Positions 53,073 through 62,836 are shown, counted from the first letter of the stretch. The stretch is DNA of 64,000 nt from Paenibacillus sp. JJ-100 (GCF_948329825.1 NZ_CAOJCM010000007.1:1-64000); one strand, 5' to 3'. Notes: generated by a model from the letters alone, not told the origin. Numbers and translations are program-made.

Positions 53073-54071
53073 TTGGCTGAGATTATTTTAGATCACCTCA
53101 TGATGAAGCGGGAGTCCAAATCGTACGTGGATAGTCTGCATGCAATACTCACCCATACGGGTCAGTTTCAAGGTTCCAAGTATTTACTTGCCGGATATAC
53201 GGGCATGGCTTTCAAACTGGCTGTGCATCGTAGACTACTTCCCCTATCGGTTACAGCATATGGACAATGGGGGGAAGCGCATCGACTGGGAATAGATAAC
53301 CTGGGGATATTCACGATCTGGGATGGGGGACGTACACGCCATTCCACGTTCCGTTATTACCAGCAGGATGCAGTGAATTGGGTAAGACGTAGTCTTGATG
53401 AAGGCACAGGTATAATTTACTGGATTCCTGAGTTCGGTGTTATTCATGGATATGATGACAGTGACCGCATCTTTTATGTGCAAGACGGATGGAGCAAGGA
53501 ACCGGAGATTTTGCTTTATGATAATTTCGGCTTAAATTTTACTGGATTTTGGTATTGTCAAATGTTTGGTGATCAGGTCCGCATCCCTGAACAGCAGATG
53601 TTGCTGGAATCGCTGAGACTTGCAATTGAGGACTGGGATACCCCCTATCGTCTGCTGCCTGATCGGAATATTGCTTCAGGTAGGCAGGCATATGATGTGT
53701 GGATACAGGCCCTGCGGAGTAGGGATTTCGATGAATCGGGTGCGGCTTATATTTTGGAATCCTTCTGCCATTCTCGAACTGAAATCCGGATGTATCTGCA
53801 GGATGTTCGAGGAATATGGAACGAACTGGACCAAGCTTGTGCATGTTATGAACAACTTGGGACGTTAATTGACCAGATGAGAGGATATATGGTTCAGCAG
53901 GAGAATAGACGGATCTTGCGACCAGACACCACAGAAGATCTAGCACATGTATTAGTGAAGGCCAAAGCACTGGAAGATGAGGCTGTTAATTATTTTCGAG
54001 AGATATCCAGGAAGTACCCTGACCTGAAACGGTCAACTATACCAAGGTGGGGAGCACATTCCGCACGATAG
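53073..54071 (+). CDS. Unknown protein, paralogue 1 (possible BtrH/C39-like fold)
   Basis: 332 residues from TTG 53073 with GAGGAG eleven bases upstream. No named family is certain. Residues 10-60 contain SYVDSLHAILTHTG and LAGYTGMAFKLAVHRRL; residues 105-155 contain RRSLDEGTGIIYWIPEFGVIHGYDDSDRIFYV, which resembles the core of BtrH_N/C39-like papain-fold proteins (a strand, then GYDD and an aromatic-rich strand). The expected catalytic Cys before the first helix is not seen (Ser or Gly there), so it may be a binding protein rather than a peptidase. The helical C-terminal half contains AYDVWIQALRS. It shares its plan with the next gene. Confidence 0.7.
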   Translation: MAEIILDHLMMKRESKSYVDSLHAILTHTGQFQGSKYLLAGYTGMAFKLAVHRRLLPLSVTAYGQWGEAHRLGIDNLGIFTIWDGGRTRHSTFRYYQQDAVNWVRRSLDEGTGIIYWIPEFGVIHGYDDSDRIFYVQDGWSKEPEILLYDNFGLNFTGFWYCQMFGDQVRIPEQQMLLESLRLAIEDWDTPYRLLPDRNIASGRQAYDVWIQALRSRDFDESGAAYILESFCHSRTEIRMYLQDVRGIWNELDQACACYEQLGTLIDQMRGYMVQQENRRILRPDTTEDLAHVLVKAKALEDEAVNYFREISRKYPDLKRSTIPRWGAHSAR

Positions 54072-54095
54072 AATGATAGAGCAAAGGAGGGAAGA

Positions 54096-55118
54096 ATGAT
54101 GGTTGCAAAAGTAGTATTGCACGACTGGATTCAATCCCCGAAAGCTGCGAATTCTGCTGATGCACACAGGTCATGGAGCGGCGTGAGCACATATACAGAG
54201 GCGTTGCATCGCATTTTATCACATAAACAGTGGACGGATCTCCCACACCACATGATTGCAGGTATGACAGCAAGTGCCTTCCGATTAGTGGTGAATCGTC
54301 GTCTGACGGCAGAGTCAATCTCCGCATATAACTGGATGGCAGAGAACTTTGTCGCAGCTGACTTCGTTGGTGTGACGGCGAGCCAAGCAGCGGGATTTTC
54401 GTTCGAACCAACCTTTCCCCTCTATCAGAAGCATGCTCTTCTAGATATCAAAGCTTCCATTGATCGGGGCATAGGTGCCATTCTCTGGCATGATCAATTT
54501 GTCATTGTTACTGGATATGATGATGTGGAACGTGTGCTGTTCATCTGTGAAAGTAGAGGCGATGAATTCATTCGTCTTCCTTATGATTCGTTTGGTCGGA
54601 ACAGTACGCCCTACTGGTACTATCAGGTGCTGGAAGCCTGTACACCCATAGATCGATGGGAGGTCTGCAAGGAATCGTTAATCCAGGCCGTGTACAAATG
54701 GGAAACCCATGACTACATGCTGCCTATTCAAGATTATGCCTGTGGGGCGGATGCGTATGCTGCTATGGCTGCTGCTTTGCAATCAGGAGAATATGACGCA
54801 GGACAGGCGGCAACTGTAATTCGCTATTATGCCAATTCAAGATGGGATATTGCCTCTTATATTGCAGGACTTGAGCATCTTTCCAATCAAATGGATCAGG
54901 TTATAGATCAGTATAAGCTACTCGCAAACCTGTATACAACGATCGTTGAGGTAGTAGATGACTCCATATCTTGGGATTCGAGAGAACCGAAGTGTGTGCA
55001 ACGTGTGATTGAGTTAATTCGGAAGGTAGGAGCGACGGAACAACGTGCCACGGATGCCATTAAACGTGCCTTTCCAGAGACGATAGGCAATCGCTTTGTT
55101 GATGTTGGTTTACGGTGA
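54096..55118 (+). CDS. Unknown protein, paralogue 2 (possible BtrH/C39-like fold)
   Basis: 340 residues from ATG 54096 (ATG 54099 also possible), with AAAGGAGG at 54083-54090. It lines up with the previous gene: TYTEALHRILSH, then AGMTASAFRLVVNRRL, then KASIDRGIGAILWHDQFVIVTGYDDVERVLFI, then ADAYAAMAAALQSGEYD. The two differ strongly in between, so the duplication is old. No signal peptide or membrane segment is seen. It is the last gene of the operon before a strong terminator. The function is unknown. Confidence 0.7.
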   Translation: MMVAKVVLHDWIQSPKAANSADAHRSWSGVSTYTEALHRILSHKQWTDLPHHMIAGMTASAFRLVVNRRLTAESISAYNWMAENFVAADFVGVTASQAAGFSFEPTFPLYQKHALLDIKASIDRGIGAILWHDQFVIVTGYDDVERVLFICESRGDEFIRLPYDSFGRNSTPYWYYQVLEACTPIDRWEVCKESLIQAVYKWETHDYMLPIQDYACGADAYAAMAAALQSGEYDAGQAATVIRYYANSRWDIASYIAGLEHLSNQMDQVIDQYKLLANLYTTIVEVVDDSISWDSREPKCVQRVIELIRKVGATEQRATDAIKRAFPETIGNRFVDVGLR

Positions 55119-55193
55119 TTTAAGGTGAATGGATTATGGTGGAGAACATGGTGAAGAATATCGAAATGAAGATGGAAAAGCTCAACTTGAATA

Positions 55194-55229
55194 AACCGGA
55201 AAGGCTATGATAGCCTGCCCGGTTTTTTT
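55194..55229 (+). terminator. Intrinsic terminator of WYL operon
   Basis: AACCGG-AA-AGGCT (55194-55206) pairs with AGCCT-GC-CCGGTT (55212-55224), followed by a T-run to 55229. Confidence 0.9.
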
Positions 55230-55398
55230 ACATGTAAGATTTCATCTGAACAGGTCATGTGAACCAAGCTATTAATAATTTTATAAGAAAAAATACATAA
55301 TTTTGTATCTAGGGGTAATCCAATCCTTCTCTTGTTCCGAATATTATAATAGATGGTCTTTTTTGGGTTATATATTATGGATAACAGGGGGCGGGAGT

Positions 55399-55608
55399 AT
55401 GGTACAGGATCGGGAAACCATTCAGGAATGTATCGAAAAAGCAAGGCAGAAGCTCTATCAGATTGCTGATCATCATCCGGAGCTCTGGCACCCGGAAGTT
55501 ATTCACCAATCCATGGTTTTGGATGAGTTGATTAATGAATATAACCGTTTGGTAAACAAGAACCCAAACGGACTCCCACATACGTTAAATTACGCTGTAA
55601 AACAATGA
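55399..55608 (+). CDS. Spo0E-like aspartyl-phosphate phosphatase
   Basis: 69 residues from ATG 55399, seven bases after GGGGG (55387-55391). A longer frame from 55303 would include the likely promoter TATAAT (55345-55350). It is a short two-helix protein with the family signature S-M-V-L-D in HQSMVLDELINEYNRL, which in Spo0E removes phosphate from Spo0A~P and so delays sporulation. The length fits the family. It stands alone, convergent with the next gene. Confidence 0.88.
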   Translation: MVQDRETIQECIEKARQKLYQIADHHPELWHPEVIHQSMVLDELINEYNRLVNKNPNGLPHTLNYAVKQ

Positions 55609-55614
55609 AATAAA

Positions 55615-55636
55615 AGACCACCAGTGATGGTGGTCT
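55615..55636. terminator. Hairpin terminator between convergent genes
   Basis: AGACCACCA (55615-55623) pairs perfectly with TGGTGGTCT (55628-55636). On the - strand TTTTATTT follows, so it best ends the beta-propeller gene; on the + strand the T-run is poor. Confidence 0.75.
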
Positions 55637-55644
55637 CATAGATA

Positions 55645-57159
55645 TTAATATTCATTTACCTCGAAAGTAATAATTTTGTCGTAGATGATGTAATCCTGTC
55701 TCTGCTTGAAGGGACCGATGTTATTGCTATGTTTGTTAATGGCAAACGTAATTGGTCCGCCTACTGCTCTCGTTTCATACCATTTAATAAATCTTTGGAC
55801 TTCAGCCATAGAGAGATCATACTCTTTAACAGTGCCGTTGCTTAGAGTTAGTACTAAGATAGCGCGATCACCTACAGGATCAGGTGTTCCTGGATCTGGT
55901 GTTCCCGGGTTAGGGTTTTCTGGATCAGTTGGATCCTCTGGATTAGGGTATTCTGGATCTGTAGGATTCTCCGTGCCAATTGGGAAATCCGACTCATGTA
56001 GATCATTGGTTCCTGTTATGACTTTTACTCCAGCTCCTGTTATTACGAGATCACCATTTTCAGCAATGGAGATATATTCAGTAGTACCAAGGTTAAATGT
56101 TGAATGGATTTTACCTTCAGGTGTGATTAAGGAGACCCCATGAACGCCGTTACTAAGGTAGATCATTCCGGAACTATCCAAGATAATACTACTTGGAGTA
56201 AGACTTACTTTATCGCTTTCCCACTTAACGGTTCCATCCGGTGAAATAGCTGTTAACACTGAGGTTGCAGCATAGATTATATTTCTTTTTTCATCCAATA
56301 TAAGCCCGGATGCAGTCCTGTCTAATTTCAAAGTCCAGTTAAGGTCTCCAGCAGAATTGACAGAGTATATGGTACTATCATCTCCAGTACTCATAACATA
56401 AATGTTTCCGTCTTTATCGATTAAAGGAGAACCTCTTCTCAAGGGATTTTGGTTCCCTGAGACTTGATTTAACTGTTTACTCCATTTCAATGTTCCGCTA
56501 GGGTTAATAGCCGATAGTCTTAAACCAGAATTACTGTGCTGCACATATATGGTTCCATCAGAAGAGACAGTTGGATGACTGTTGTATGAATCTTTCAAGG
56601 CGTAGGTCCATTCCAACTTTTGAGTAGCAAGATTGATAGCATAGAGATTTCCACTATTACTTCCTAAATATGCAACATTACCATTGTCAATAGCAAATTC
56701 TCTCACAGATCCATTGAATGTTATTTTCCAATTTAAGGTTCCGTCTGGGTTTATCGCATAAAATGTGTTTCCACCTGTCGCGTATATTAATCCATCACTG
56801 CCGATAACAGGCTGGTTTGTTGCGTCTTTGAATGTCCATAAAGGAGAACCTTGAGGCGAAGTTGCATTAATACCTGAGCTCGAAGTATAGATTGTGCCAT
56901 CTTTACTAATTACTGCAGGGTATCCTCCGTTTGTTCCAAGAATACTCCACTTCTCTATAAAGTTCCCATCAATAGCATCAAATCTTGATTTTCTTGTCCA
57001 GTTAAAATTCGTGGGTTGTACCGCTTCAAGATCGTATCCACCGACCGAGTAACCAGAACCTTGCTCAAAATTCGGTGTGGCGGCGTGAGATGTACCTCCC
57101 AGTAAGGTTAATGCGATCGTGAAACCTGTTAATAAACTAATGCTTTTCTTAAATCTCAA
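55645..57159 (-). CDS. Secreted PQQ-like beta-propeller protein
   Basis: 504 residues from TTG 57159 with AAAGGATGG upstream. The signal peptide (basic start, hydrophobic core, GGTSHA-AT cleavage near residue 26) predicts secretion. Residues 60-390 carry repeated blades of the form DGTIYVxxxxxxLYAINPDGTLxW, a PQQ-like/quinoprotein beta-propeller, probably a binding scaffold rather than an enzyme. A Pro/Asp/Asn linker of PTDPE and GTPDP repeats (about 398-430) leads to a C-terminal domain of about 75 residues (VLTLSNGTVKEYDLSMAEVQRFIKWYE...). Base composition is more AT-rich than the flanking genes, hinting at separate origin. The role is unknown; it has no operon partner. Confidence 0.85.
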   Translation of the reverse strand: MRFKKSISLLTGFTIALTLLGGTSHAATPNFEQGSGYSVGGYDLEAVQPTNFNWTRKSRFDAIDGNFIEKWSILGTNGGYPAVISKDGTIYTSSSGINATSPQGSPLWTFKDATNQPVIGSDGLIYATGGNTFYAINPDGTLNWKITFNGSVREFAIDNGNVAYLGSNSGNLYAINLATQKLEWTYALKDSYNSHPTVSSDGTIYVQHSNSGLRLSAINPSGTLKWSKQLNQVSGNQNPLRRGSPLIDKDGNIYVMSTGDDSTIYSVNSAGDLNWTLKLDRTASGLILDEKRNIIYAATSVLTAISPDGTVKWESDKVSLTPSSIILDSSGMIYLSNGVHGVSLITPEGKIHSTFNLGTTEYISIAENGDLVITGAGVKVITGTNDLHESDFPIGTENPTDPEYPNPEDPTDPENPNPGTPDPGTPDPVGDRAILVLTLSNGTVKEYDLSMAEVQRFIKWYETRAVGGPITFAINKHSNNIGPFKQRQDYIIYDKIITFEVNEY

Positions 57160-57333
57160 ACTAAATCCATCCTTTCAGTAATATCTCATTAAGTATTTCT
57201 TCTAACAATATGCTTAAGATATATCGGCTTCACTTCACTTAATGTTTATACTTATAATTCCCTTTTAATCAAAATAGGACCAAGAAGTTATTAATCAAGT
57301 TACTTAAGCATGTCATAGCACGAGGGAGTGGGC

Positions 57334-58212
57334 CTACTCTTTTACCGCCCCAAGCACAATCCCCTTTACGAAGAAACGCTGCAAGAACGGATAGACGAGC
57401 AGAATTGGCAGAGCGCCAATAAAGATTTGAGCCGCGTTCACCGTACGTTGGGACATATTTTGGAGCTGCGTTGCATCGACGTTCATGTTGGAGAAATCCT
57501 GCTGTACGATAATAGTCTGCATTAATGTGGCAAGTGGATATTTGGAAGCATCATTCATATAGATCAACCCGTCGAACCAGGAATTCCACTGTCCGACCAT
57601 CGTGAATAAGGAGATCGTAGCAATGGCGGGCATGGATACGGGTAGATAAATTTTGAACAGGGTCGTGATATGGTTGGCTCCATCGATGAATGCGGCTTCT
57701 TCCAGCTCTTTCGGTACGTTACGGAAGAAGTTCATCATGAGAATAAGGTTCCAGACAGCGACCGCTCCCGGCAAAATGAGAGCCCACATCGTATTGATTA
57801 GTCCTAGTTTCTGGATCAGGATATAGGATGGAATCAATCCTCCGCTGAATAGCATCGTGAAGATGAAAAACCACGCGTATAGCGAGCGTCCCTTGAAGTG
57901 CAGACTCTCCTTGGATAATGGATAAGCCGTCAGAAAGACAAGCGTCATACTGAGCAGTGTGCCAAGAACCGTACGCTGGACTGAAATCCAGAGTGCACTG
58001 AGAAAGTTACTGTTACCAAATGTTTTGGTGTACGCGTCCACCGTAAAATCAATCGGCCAAAGTGTCACCAGATTGGCGGATGCTGCCGCCTTACCACTGA
58101 AGGAAACCGCCAGAATATGGACCAGCGGCAGGATGCACAGGATGGAGACGGCCGCGATGAATATCAGGTTGAAACCATTGAATATACGGTACCCGGTTGT
58201 TTTGTGATACAC
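57334..58212 (-). CDS. Carbohydrate ABC transporter permease (LplC/YtcP type)
   Basis: 292 residues from GTG 58212 with AAGGAGG upstream. Six hydrophobic segments are seen, and the inner-membrane permease loop EEAAFIDGANHITTLFKIYLPVSMPAI (EAA motif) near residue 190 contacts the ATPase. It ends the permease pair with the gene upstream on the same strand, 34 bases away. This type imports oligosaccharides or their derivatives. No ATPase gene is present, as is common when a shared MsmX-like ATPase serves several importers. Confidence 0.93.
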   Translation of the reverse strand: MYHKTTGYRIFNGFNLIFIAAVSILCILPLVHILAVSFSGKAAASANLVTLWPIDFTVDAYTKTFGNSNFLSALWISVQRTVLGTLLSMTLVFLTAYPLSKESLHFKGRSLYAWFFIFTMLFSGGLIPSYILIQKLGLINTMWALILPGAVAVWNLILMMNFFRNVPKELEEAAFIDGANHITTLFKIYLPVSMPAIATISLFTMVGQWNSWFDGLIYMNDASKYPLATLMQTIIVQQDFSNMNVDATQLQNMSQRTVNAAQIFIGALPILLVYPFLQRFFVKGIVLGAVKE

Positions 58213-58246
58213 CTTGATTCCTCCTTAATGCATTATGCTAACCCTT

Positions 58247-59221
58247 TTAGAAAATACGATAATTGGCGATTTTGTACGCCATCCGGTACGCAGAGATGAC
58301 CAGGAACATCGCGACAAATGATTTGAATAGTCCAACAGCGGTCGCGAAGCTCATTTTGCCATTCAGAATCCCCATCCTGTAGACAAAGGTATCGATAATA
58401 TCGCCTTTCTCATACACCAGCGGATTGTACAGGTTAAAGATCTGGTCAAAACCTGCATTCAGGATGTTGCCCAGCGATAACGTACCTACCACGATAATCA
58501 TTGGCACGAGCGCAGGCAGGGTAATATGCAATGTCTGTCTAAGTCGTGTTGCCCCATCTACCTCCGAAGCCTCATACAATGCCGGATTAATGCCCGCAAG
58601 TGCTGCCAGAAATACAATCGTACCGAATCCAAACTCCTTCCATACATCACTGACCACCACCGTTACACGGAACCAGTCGCCATCTCCCAGAAAAAAAATC
58701 GGTTCAACACCAGCCGCTGCTAGCATCTGGTTTATCAGTCCGCCTTCGGGTGATAACATGTCGAGCAGAATGCCGCCCAGGACAACCCAGGACAGGAAAT
58801 GGGGCAGATATACTAATGTTTGCGAGAAACGTTTGAACGTAGAGTTCCGCACTTCATTCAGTAAAATGGCAAACACCACAGGGGCCACAAGTCCGGCCAC
58901 GATTTTCATGGAAGCAATCAGCACGGTGTTCCAGATGACCTGAACGCTATCGGGATATTCGAACATGAACCGGAAGTTGTCCCAGCCCACCCATTTGGAG
59001 CCAGTGAACCCCAGCCACGGTTTGAAATCTTGAAAAGCAATTATAATGCCGCCCATGGGCACATAGGCGAACAGCAATGTGAGCAGTACAGCAGGCAACA
59101 GCATCAGATGTAGCGGCCACGTGCGTTTGAAATTCCAGCGGGTACGTTTGCGTAGTTGATGTGGTTGCCTTGTCGTTTGCCGCACCGGCTTGTTGGTTGA
59201 TAGTGGTTGTTCCATAGCCAT
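58247..59221 (-). CDS. Carbohydrate ABC transporter permease (LplB type)
   Basis: 324 residues from ATG 59221, which has AAAGGAGGG upstream; the longer frame to 59335 would run into the operator-like repeat. A basic N-terminus is followed by six membrane segments and an EAA loop (YEASEVDGATRLRQTLHITLPALVPMI). AYVPMGGIIIAFQDFKPWLGF is typical of the LplB branch. It pairs with the downstream permease to form the importer channel. Confidence 0.93.
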   Translation of the reverse strand: MAMEQPLSTNKPVRQTTRQPHQLRKRTRWNFKRTWPLHLMLLPAVLLTLLFAYVPMGGIIIAFQDFKPWLGFTGSKWVGWDNFRFMFEYPDSVQVIWNTVLIASMKIVAGLVAPVVFAILLNEVRNSTFKRFSQTLVYLPHFLSWVVLGGILLDMLSPEGGLINQMLAAAGVEPIFFLGDGDWFRVTVVVSDVWKEFGFGTIVFLAALAGINPALYEASEVDGATRLRQTLHITLPALVPMIIVVGTLSLGNILNAGFDQIFNLYNPLVYEKGDIIDTFVYRMGILNGKMSFATAVGLFKSFVAMFLVISAYRMAYKIANYRIF

Positions 59222-59499
59222 CGGGGTCCCTCCTTTATCTCCGTCCAGCTCTGGCAACATGAGGTGAAGAAGCCTGTGCACAGAGTGGAGCAACTGAATT
59301 ATAGCAACGGAAGAGGGTGGACTATAGAACAACATTTCAATGCGGATGTTGAAATATTAACTTGTTGATGAAAACGAAAAAAGAGCATTCGCAAGTTGTA
59401 GGAAAGGCAGCGAACATAAAATCATATAGAAATGTAAGGGTTTTCAATATAAAATAGGACTTCAATGTAAATGGAATAAAAATTCAGAGACAGGGTGAA
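59222..59499. promoter_or_regulatory. Divergent control region of sugar importer and two-component genes
   Basis: This AT-rich gap serves both the permease operon and the kinase gene. ATTTCAA (59334-59340) and TTGAAAT (59349-59355) form a perfect 7-base inverted repeat. TTCAATATAAA (59443-59453) and TTCAATGTAAA (59461-59471) are near-identical direct repeats 18 bases apart, just before the kinase start. Candidate sites for the adjacent response regulator. Confidence 0.5.
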
Positions 59500-61233
59500 A
59501 TGATGAAGTTCACAGTATTCGCCAAGACGGTTATTCTCTTAATCTGCCTGTTGGTACCCATTCTGCTGCTCTATACATATTCGAATCAAGCTAATGTGGA
59601 CATGGTGGTAGAGGAGAAACATCAGTCGAGTTTGAACCAGTTTAATTATTTCAGTTCCCAGGTGGATAAAAATATCGAGCAACTATCGCTGTATGGTCTG
59701 ACGTTGCTACGAGATCCCAGTATCCTGCACTACCGTTACATGACAGACTCAACCAGCCAATATGAGAAAAACAGCATCTATCTGGATATTCTCGACAAGT
59801 TATCGTTGTACCAGTCCACCAGCCGTTGGAAGAACGATATTACCATCGTGCTGCCACAAGCGGAACTTGTGTTGTCTACCATGTCGAGCCGGACGGTCTA
59901 CGATGAGAAGATGTTGACGTTTCCTCAGCCAGGACAATGGCAGCTGGAGCAGGGGAGCTTCACCTACTTTTTCACGGATAACTATGAGTGGAACGAAAGA
60001 CCGGTGAACACTAGCGTGCGAACAGTGATGGAGATTAATTTTGATCCGATGAACGTGGTTACCATGTTGGATGACTTCAAAGAGACACAGGGCGGAGATC
60101 CTTTCCTGCTAGTCCCGGGTAACGAACCATTGCTCAACCGCACTGCGGATCCCGAACTGGTCGAAGCCGTCATGCGTGATATCCCCTTTAGCGGACCGGA
60201 GAGGGAAGGCAATCATCAGCTGGAGGTGGGAGGCAAGCAATATCTGGTCAGTTACGTGCACTCCAAACAAATGCAAGCAGTTTACGTAAATCCGGTAGTT
60301 TTGGATGATCTGCTGAACCCGATGGACAAGAGTCGAAATATGTTTATTACTTCCATTCTGTTATTGCTTGTGTTGAGTATCGGGGCCGCACTGCTCTTGT
60401 ATCGAAAAGTTCAGGTGCCCATCTACCGTTTGATGAGAGGGCTGCAACAGATTCGCAAAGGGCAGCTGTCCACACGGATTCCGGTCGATCACTCCCGGGA
60501 TGAATTCGCATATCTGGCCCAAAGCTTTAACCATATGGCAGAGCAGATCCAGGAACTAATCGAGAAGGTATACGAGGAACGTATCCGCTCACGGGAAGCG
60601 ACATTGAAGCATCTGCAATCTCAGATCAATCCGCATTTTCTGTACAACTGCCTGTTTTATATAAAAAATATGACCCAGCTTGGCAACCGTGAAGCGGTTA
60701 TCGCCATGTCGCTCAGTCTGGGAGACTATTATCGCTACATTACGCGAGGCGAGAAGGATATGACGAGTGTGGAAGAGGAGATCCGGCTGCTGGACCATTA
60801 CCTGTCCATTCAACAGATGCGGACCAACCGGCTGACCTACGAGATTGCCGTACCACAACAACTGATGCAGCTCCATATTCCAAGACTGCTCATTCAACCA
60901 ATCGTTGAAAATGCAGTGATCCATGGCATCGAGCCGATGGAGGGCAGTGGGCATGTTATCGTAACGGGTATGGCGGTACCCGAGCATGTCGAGGGGCGAC
61001 AATATACCCGATACAGCCTGTTTGTTGACAATGACGGTGTCACGCTGACAGCGGAGGAGATTGCAGAACTGGAACGGGAGATCAATGAACCGATGGGCGA
61101 AGAGATCGGAACAGGCACGTGGAATGTGCACCAGCGACTTATTACGCGATATGGCCTGTCATCTGGGCTTCATTTTGCAGCGATTCCTTACGGTGGGCTT
61201 AGTGTAGAAATTCGATGGTTTGAGGAGGAATAA
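59500..61233 (+). CDS. YesM-type sensor histidine kinase
   Basis: 577 residues from ATG 59500 (ATG 59503 also possible). It has an N-terminal membrane segment (about 8-26), an extracellular sensor domain to about 280, a second membrane segment (285-303), a HAMP domain, and the YesM-type phosphoacceptor LQSQINPHFLYN (His near 379), followed by an ATP-binding domain with the N-box IQPIVENAVIHGIE near 468. The partner response regulator starts five bases after the stop. With the permeases and the binding lipoprotein around it, the kinase probably senses an extracellular sugar, perhaps through that lipoprotein. Confidence 0.95.
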   Translation: MMKFTVFAKTVILLICLLVPILLLYTYSNQANVDMVVEEKHQSSLNQFNYFSSQVDKNIEQLSLYGLTLLRDPSILHYRYMTDSTSQYEKNSIYLDILDKLSLYQSTSRWKNDITIVLPQAELVLSTMSSRTVYDEKMLTFPQPGQWQLEQGSFTYFFTDNYEWNERPVNTSVRTVMEINFDPMNVVTMLDDFKETQGGDPFLLVPGNEPLLNRTADPELVEAVMRDIPFSGPEREGNHQLEVGGKQYLVSYVHSKQMQAVYVNPVVLDDLLNPMDKSRNMFITSILLLLVLSIGAALLLYRKVQVPIYRLMRGLQQIRKGQLSTRIPVDHSRDEFAYLAQSFNHMAEQIQELIEKVYEERIRSREATLKHLQSQINPHFLYNCLFYIKNMTQLGNREAVIAMSLSLGDYYRYITRGEKDMTSVEEEIRLLDHYLSIQQMRTNRLTYEIAVPQQLMQLHIPRLLIQPIVENAVIHGIEPMEGSGHVIVTGMAVPEHVEGRQYTRYSLFVDNDGVTLTAEEIAELEREINEPMGEEIGTGTWNVHQRLITRYGLSSGLHFAAIPYGGLSVEIRWFEEE

Positions 61234-61237
61234 ACGC

Positions 61238-62836
61238 ATGATGAATCTGATGGTGGTAGACGATGAACATTCGGCAGTGGAATCGATAGCTGTCTCTATA
61301 CCGTGGACAGAACAAGGGATTAATCAGGTATTCAAAGCCTATTCAGTCAAAGAAGCACTGGAACATATGGCAGCATACCCAATCCATATTATTATCACGG
61401 ATATTCGTATGCCGGGTCTATCCGGTCTGGATCTGGTTAGTCATATCCGGCAGAAGTGGGCACAGACCAAATGTATTATTTTATCGGGGCATGCATCCTT
61501 CGATTATGCGAAGCAGGCGCTCAAATACGGGACAGTCACTTATCTGCTGAAACCGGTTCGGGATGAAGAACTGATCGAATCCGTACAGCAGGCTGCCGTG
61601 CAGATTCGTCTGGAGGGTGAAAAGCAATTGCTGCATCAGCGGGCTATGTATTCGGTAAGGGAACATCTGCCCGAGAAACGGGCGGAATTAATGAAGGATG
61701 TGTTGCTAGGGCATAAACTCACTGATGCTGAACTCACAGCTAAGCTGGAGCAGCTGGAGATCGGGTTCCGTCCACAGGATAAAATACAGCTATTGCTCAT
61801 TCGATATGATGACCACCAACCTACACAGAAGGCTTTTCGATTGATGAAGTATGCGATCTCAAACGTGGTGGAAGAGATCTATGGAAGTGCCTACCACCTC
61901 TGCCATACGGATGATGCCTATGACGACCTCGTGTTCATGGCGAGTCCAAAACAATCGCAGTCCGAACCGGAACTTCTCATGGGCCGGCTCGGAGATCGAT
62001 TGCTTCACAGTGTGAGGCAGTATCTGAATGCGACTATTTCACTATCCGTTAGTGGGATTGGACGTTTTCCCAATCAGGTGCCCCAGTTATATCATCAGGC
62101 GGTGAGTGCGCTACGCAAGCAGGCTGAGGCAGGCAAGGGGAAAGGATTACATCTGAATGCAGCAACAGGCTCCAAAGGAGCTACGTTGAAGTCACTCGCC
62201 GCACTCTATGAACCTCCCGGTCTGACCACATTACTGGAAGCCGGACGCATAGGGGATGCAGAGCAGAAAATCGATCAGATTTTTACCGAGCTGTCGAACA
62301 GCGTATTCCCGGAGCATGTATATGTGGCCTTTCATTATTTGGCGGCGGCGTTCTCCTATATGGCGCATCGGGAAGGAAGACAGTTAGCCGATGTGCTCGG
62401 CGAGCATTACCAACAGTTGCTCAAAGACGGCTATGGCATCTCGCTGCGGAGTCTGGAAACGTGGACACGTTGTGTGATGCAGCAGTGGGCCGAGAGTGCA
62501 AGCGATGGGGGACAGGATGCCGGATCAACGCTGATCCGGCAAGTGCAGCAATGGATCGACCATCACCTGAGCGAGGATCTGTCATTACAGATCATTGCGG
62601 GGGAGGTGCATCTGCATCCGGTATATCTCTCGAAAATGTACAAACAATCCACAGGTGAAGGGATCAGTGACTACATCATCCGTTCCCGAATGGAGCGTGC
62701 TGTTCATCTGCTCAAGCATACGGCGATGAAGATCTATGAAGTCGGTCAGGAAGTGGGGTACAACAACACGCCTTATTTCATACAGGTATTCCGTAAACAT
62801 TATGGACTGACCCCGCAAGATTTTCGGAACGGTTAA
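61238..62836 (+). CDS. YesN-type response regulator with AraC DNA-binding domain
   Basis: 532 residues from ATG 61238, nine bases after GAGGAGG. The receiver domain (residues 1-120) has VVDDE, phospho-acceptor Asp55 in ITDIRMPG, and the conserved Lys in YLLKPVRDEE. A long middle region is of the YesN kind. The C-terminus has two AraC helix-turn-helix units (IAGEVHLHPVYLSKMYKQSTGEG and VGQEVGYNNTPYFIQVFRKHYG). It should activate the flanking sugar-uptake genes when phosphorylated by the kinase upstream. Confidence 0.95.
   Translation: MMNLMVVDDEHSAVESIAVSIPWTEQGINQVFKAYSVKEALEHMAAYPIHIIITDIRMPGLSGLDLVSHIRQKWAQTKCIILSGHASFDYAKQALKYGTVTYLLKPVRDEELIESVQQAAVQIRLEGEKQLLHQRAMYSVREHLPEKRAELMKDVLLGHKLTDAELTAKLEQLEIGFRPQDKIQLLLIRYDDHQPTQKAFRLMKYAISNVVEEIYGSAYHLCHTDDAYDDLVFMASPKQSQSEPELLMGRLGDRLLHSVRQYLNATISLSVSGIGRFPNQVPQLYHQAVSALRKQAEAGKGKGLHLNAATGSKGATLKSLAALYEPPGLTTLLEAGRIGDAEQKIDQIFTELSNSVFPEHVYVAFHYLAAAFSYMAHREGRQLADVLGEHYQQLLKDGYGISLRSLETWTRCVMQQWAESASDGGQDAGSTLIRQVQQWIDHHLSEDLSLQIIAGEVHLHPVYLSKMYKQSTGEGISDYIIRSRMERAVHLLKHTAMKIYEVGQEVGYNNTPYFIQVFRKHYGLTPQDFRNG

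Noticed and set aside
55136..55210. 24-codon open frame before the terminator
   Set aside because: Its end lies inside the terminator stem, and it has no convincing ribosome site or recognisable peptide.
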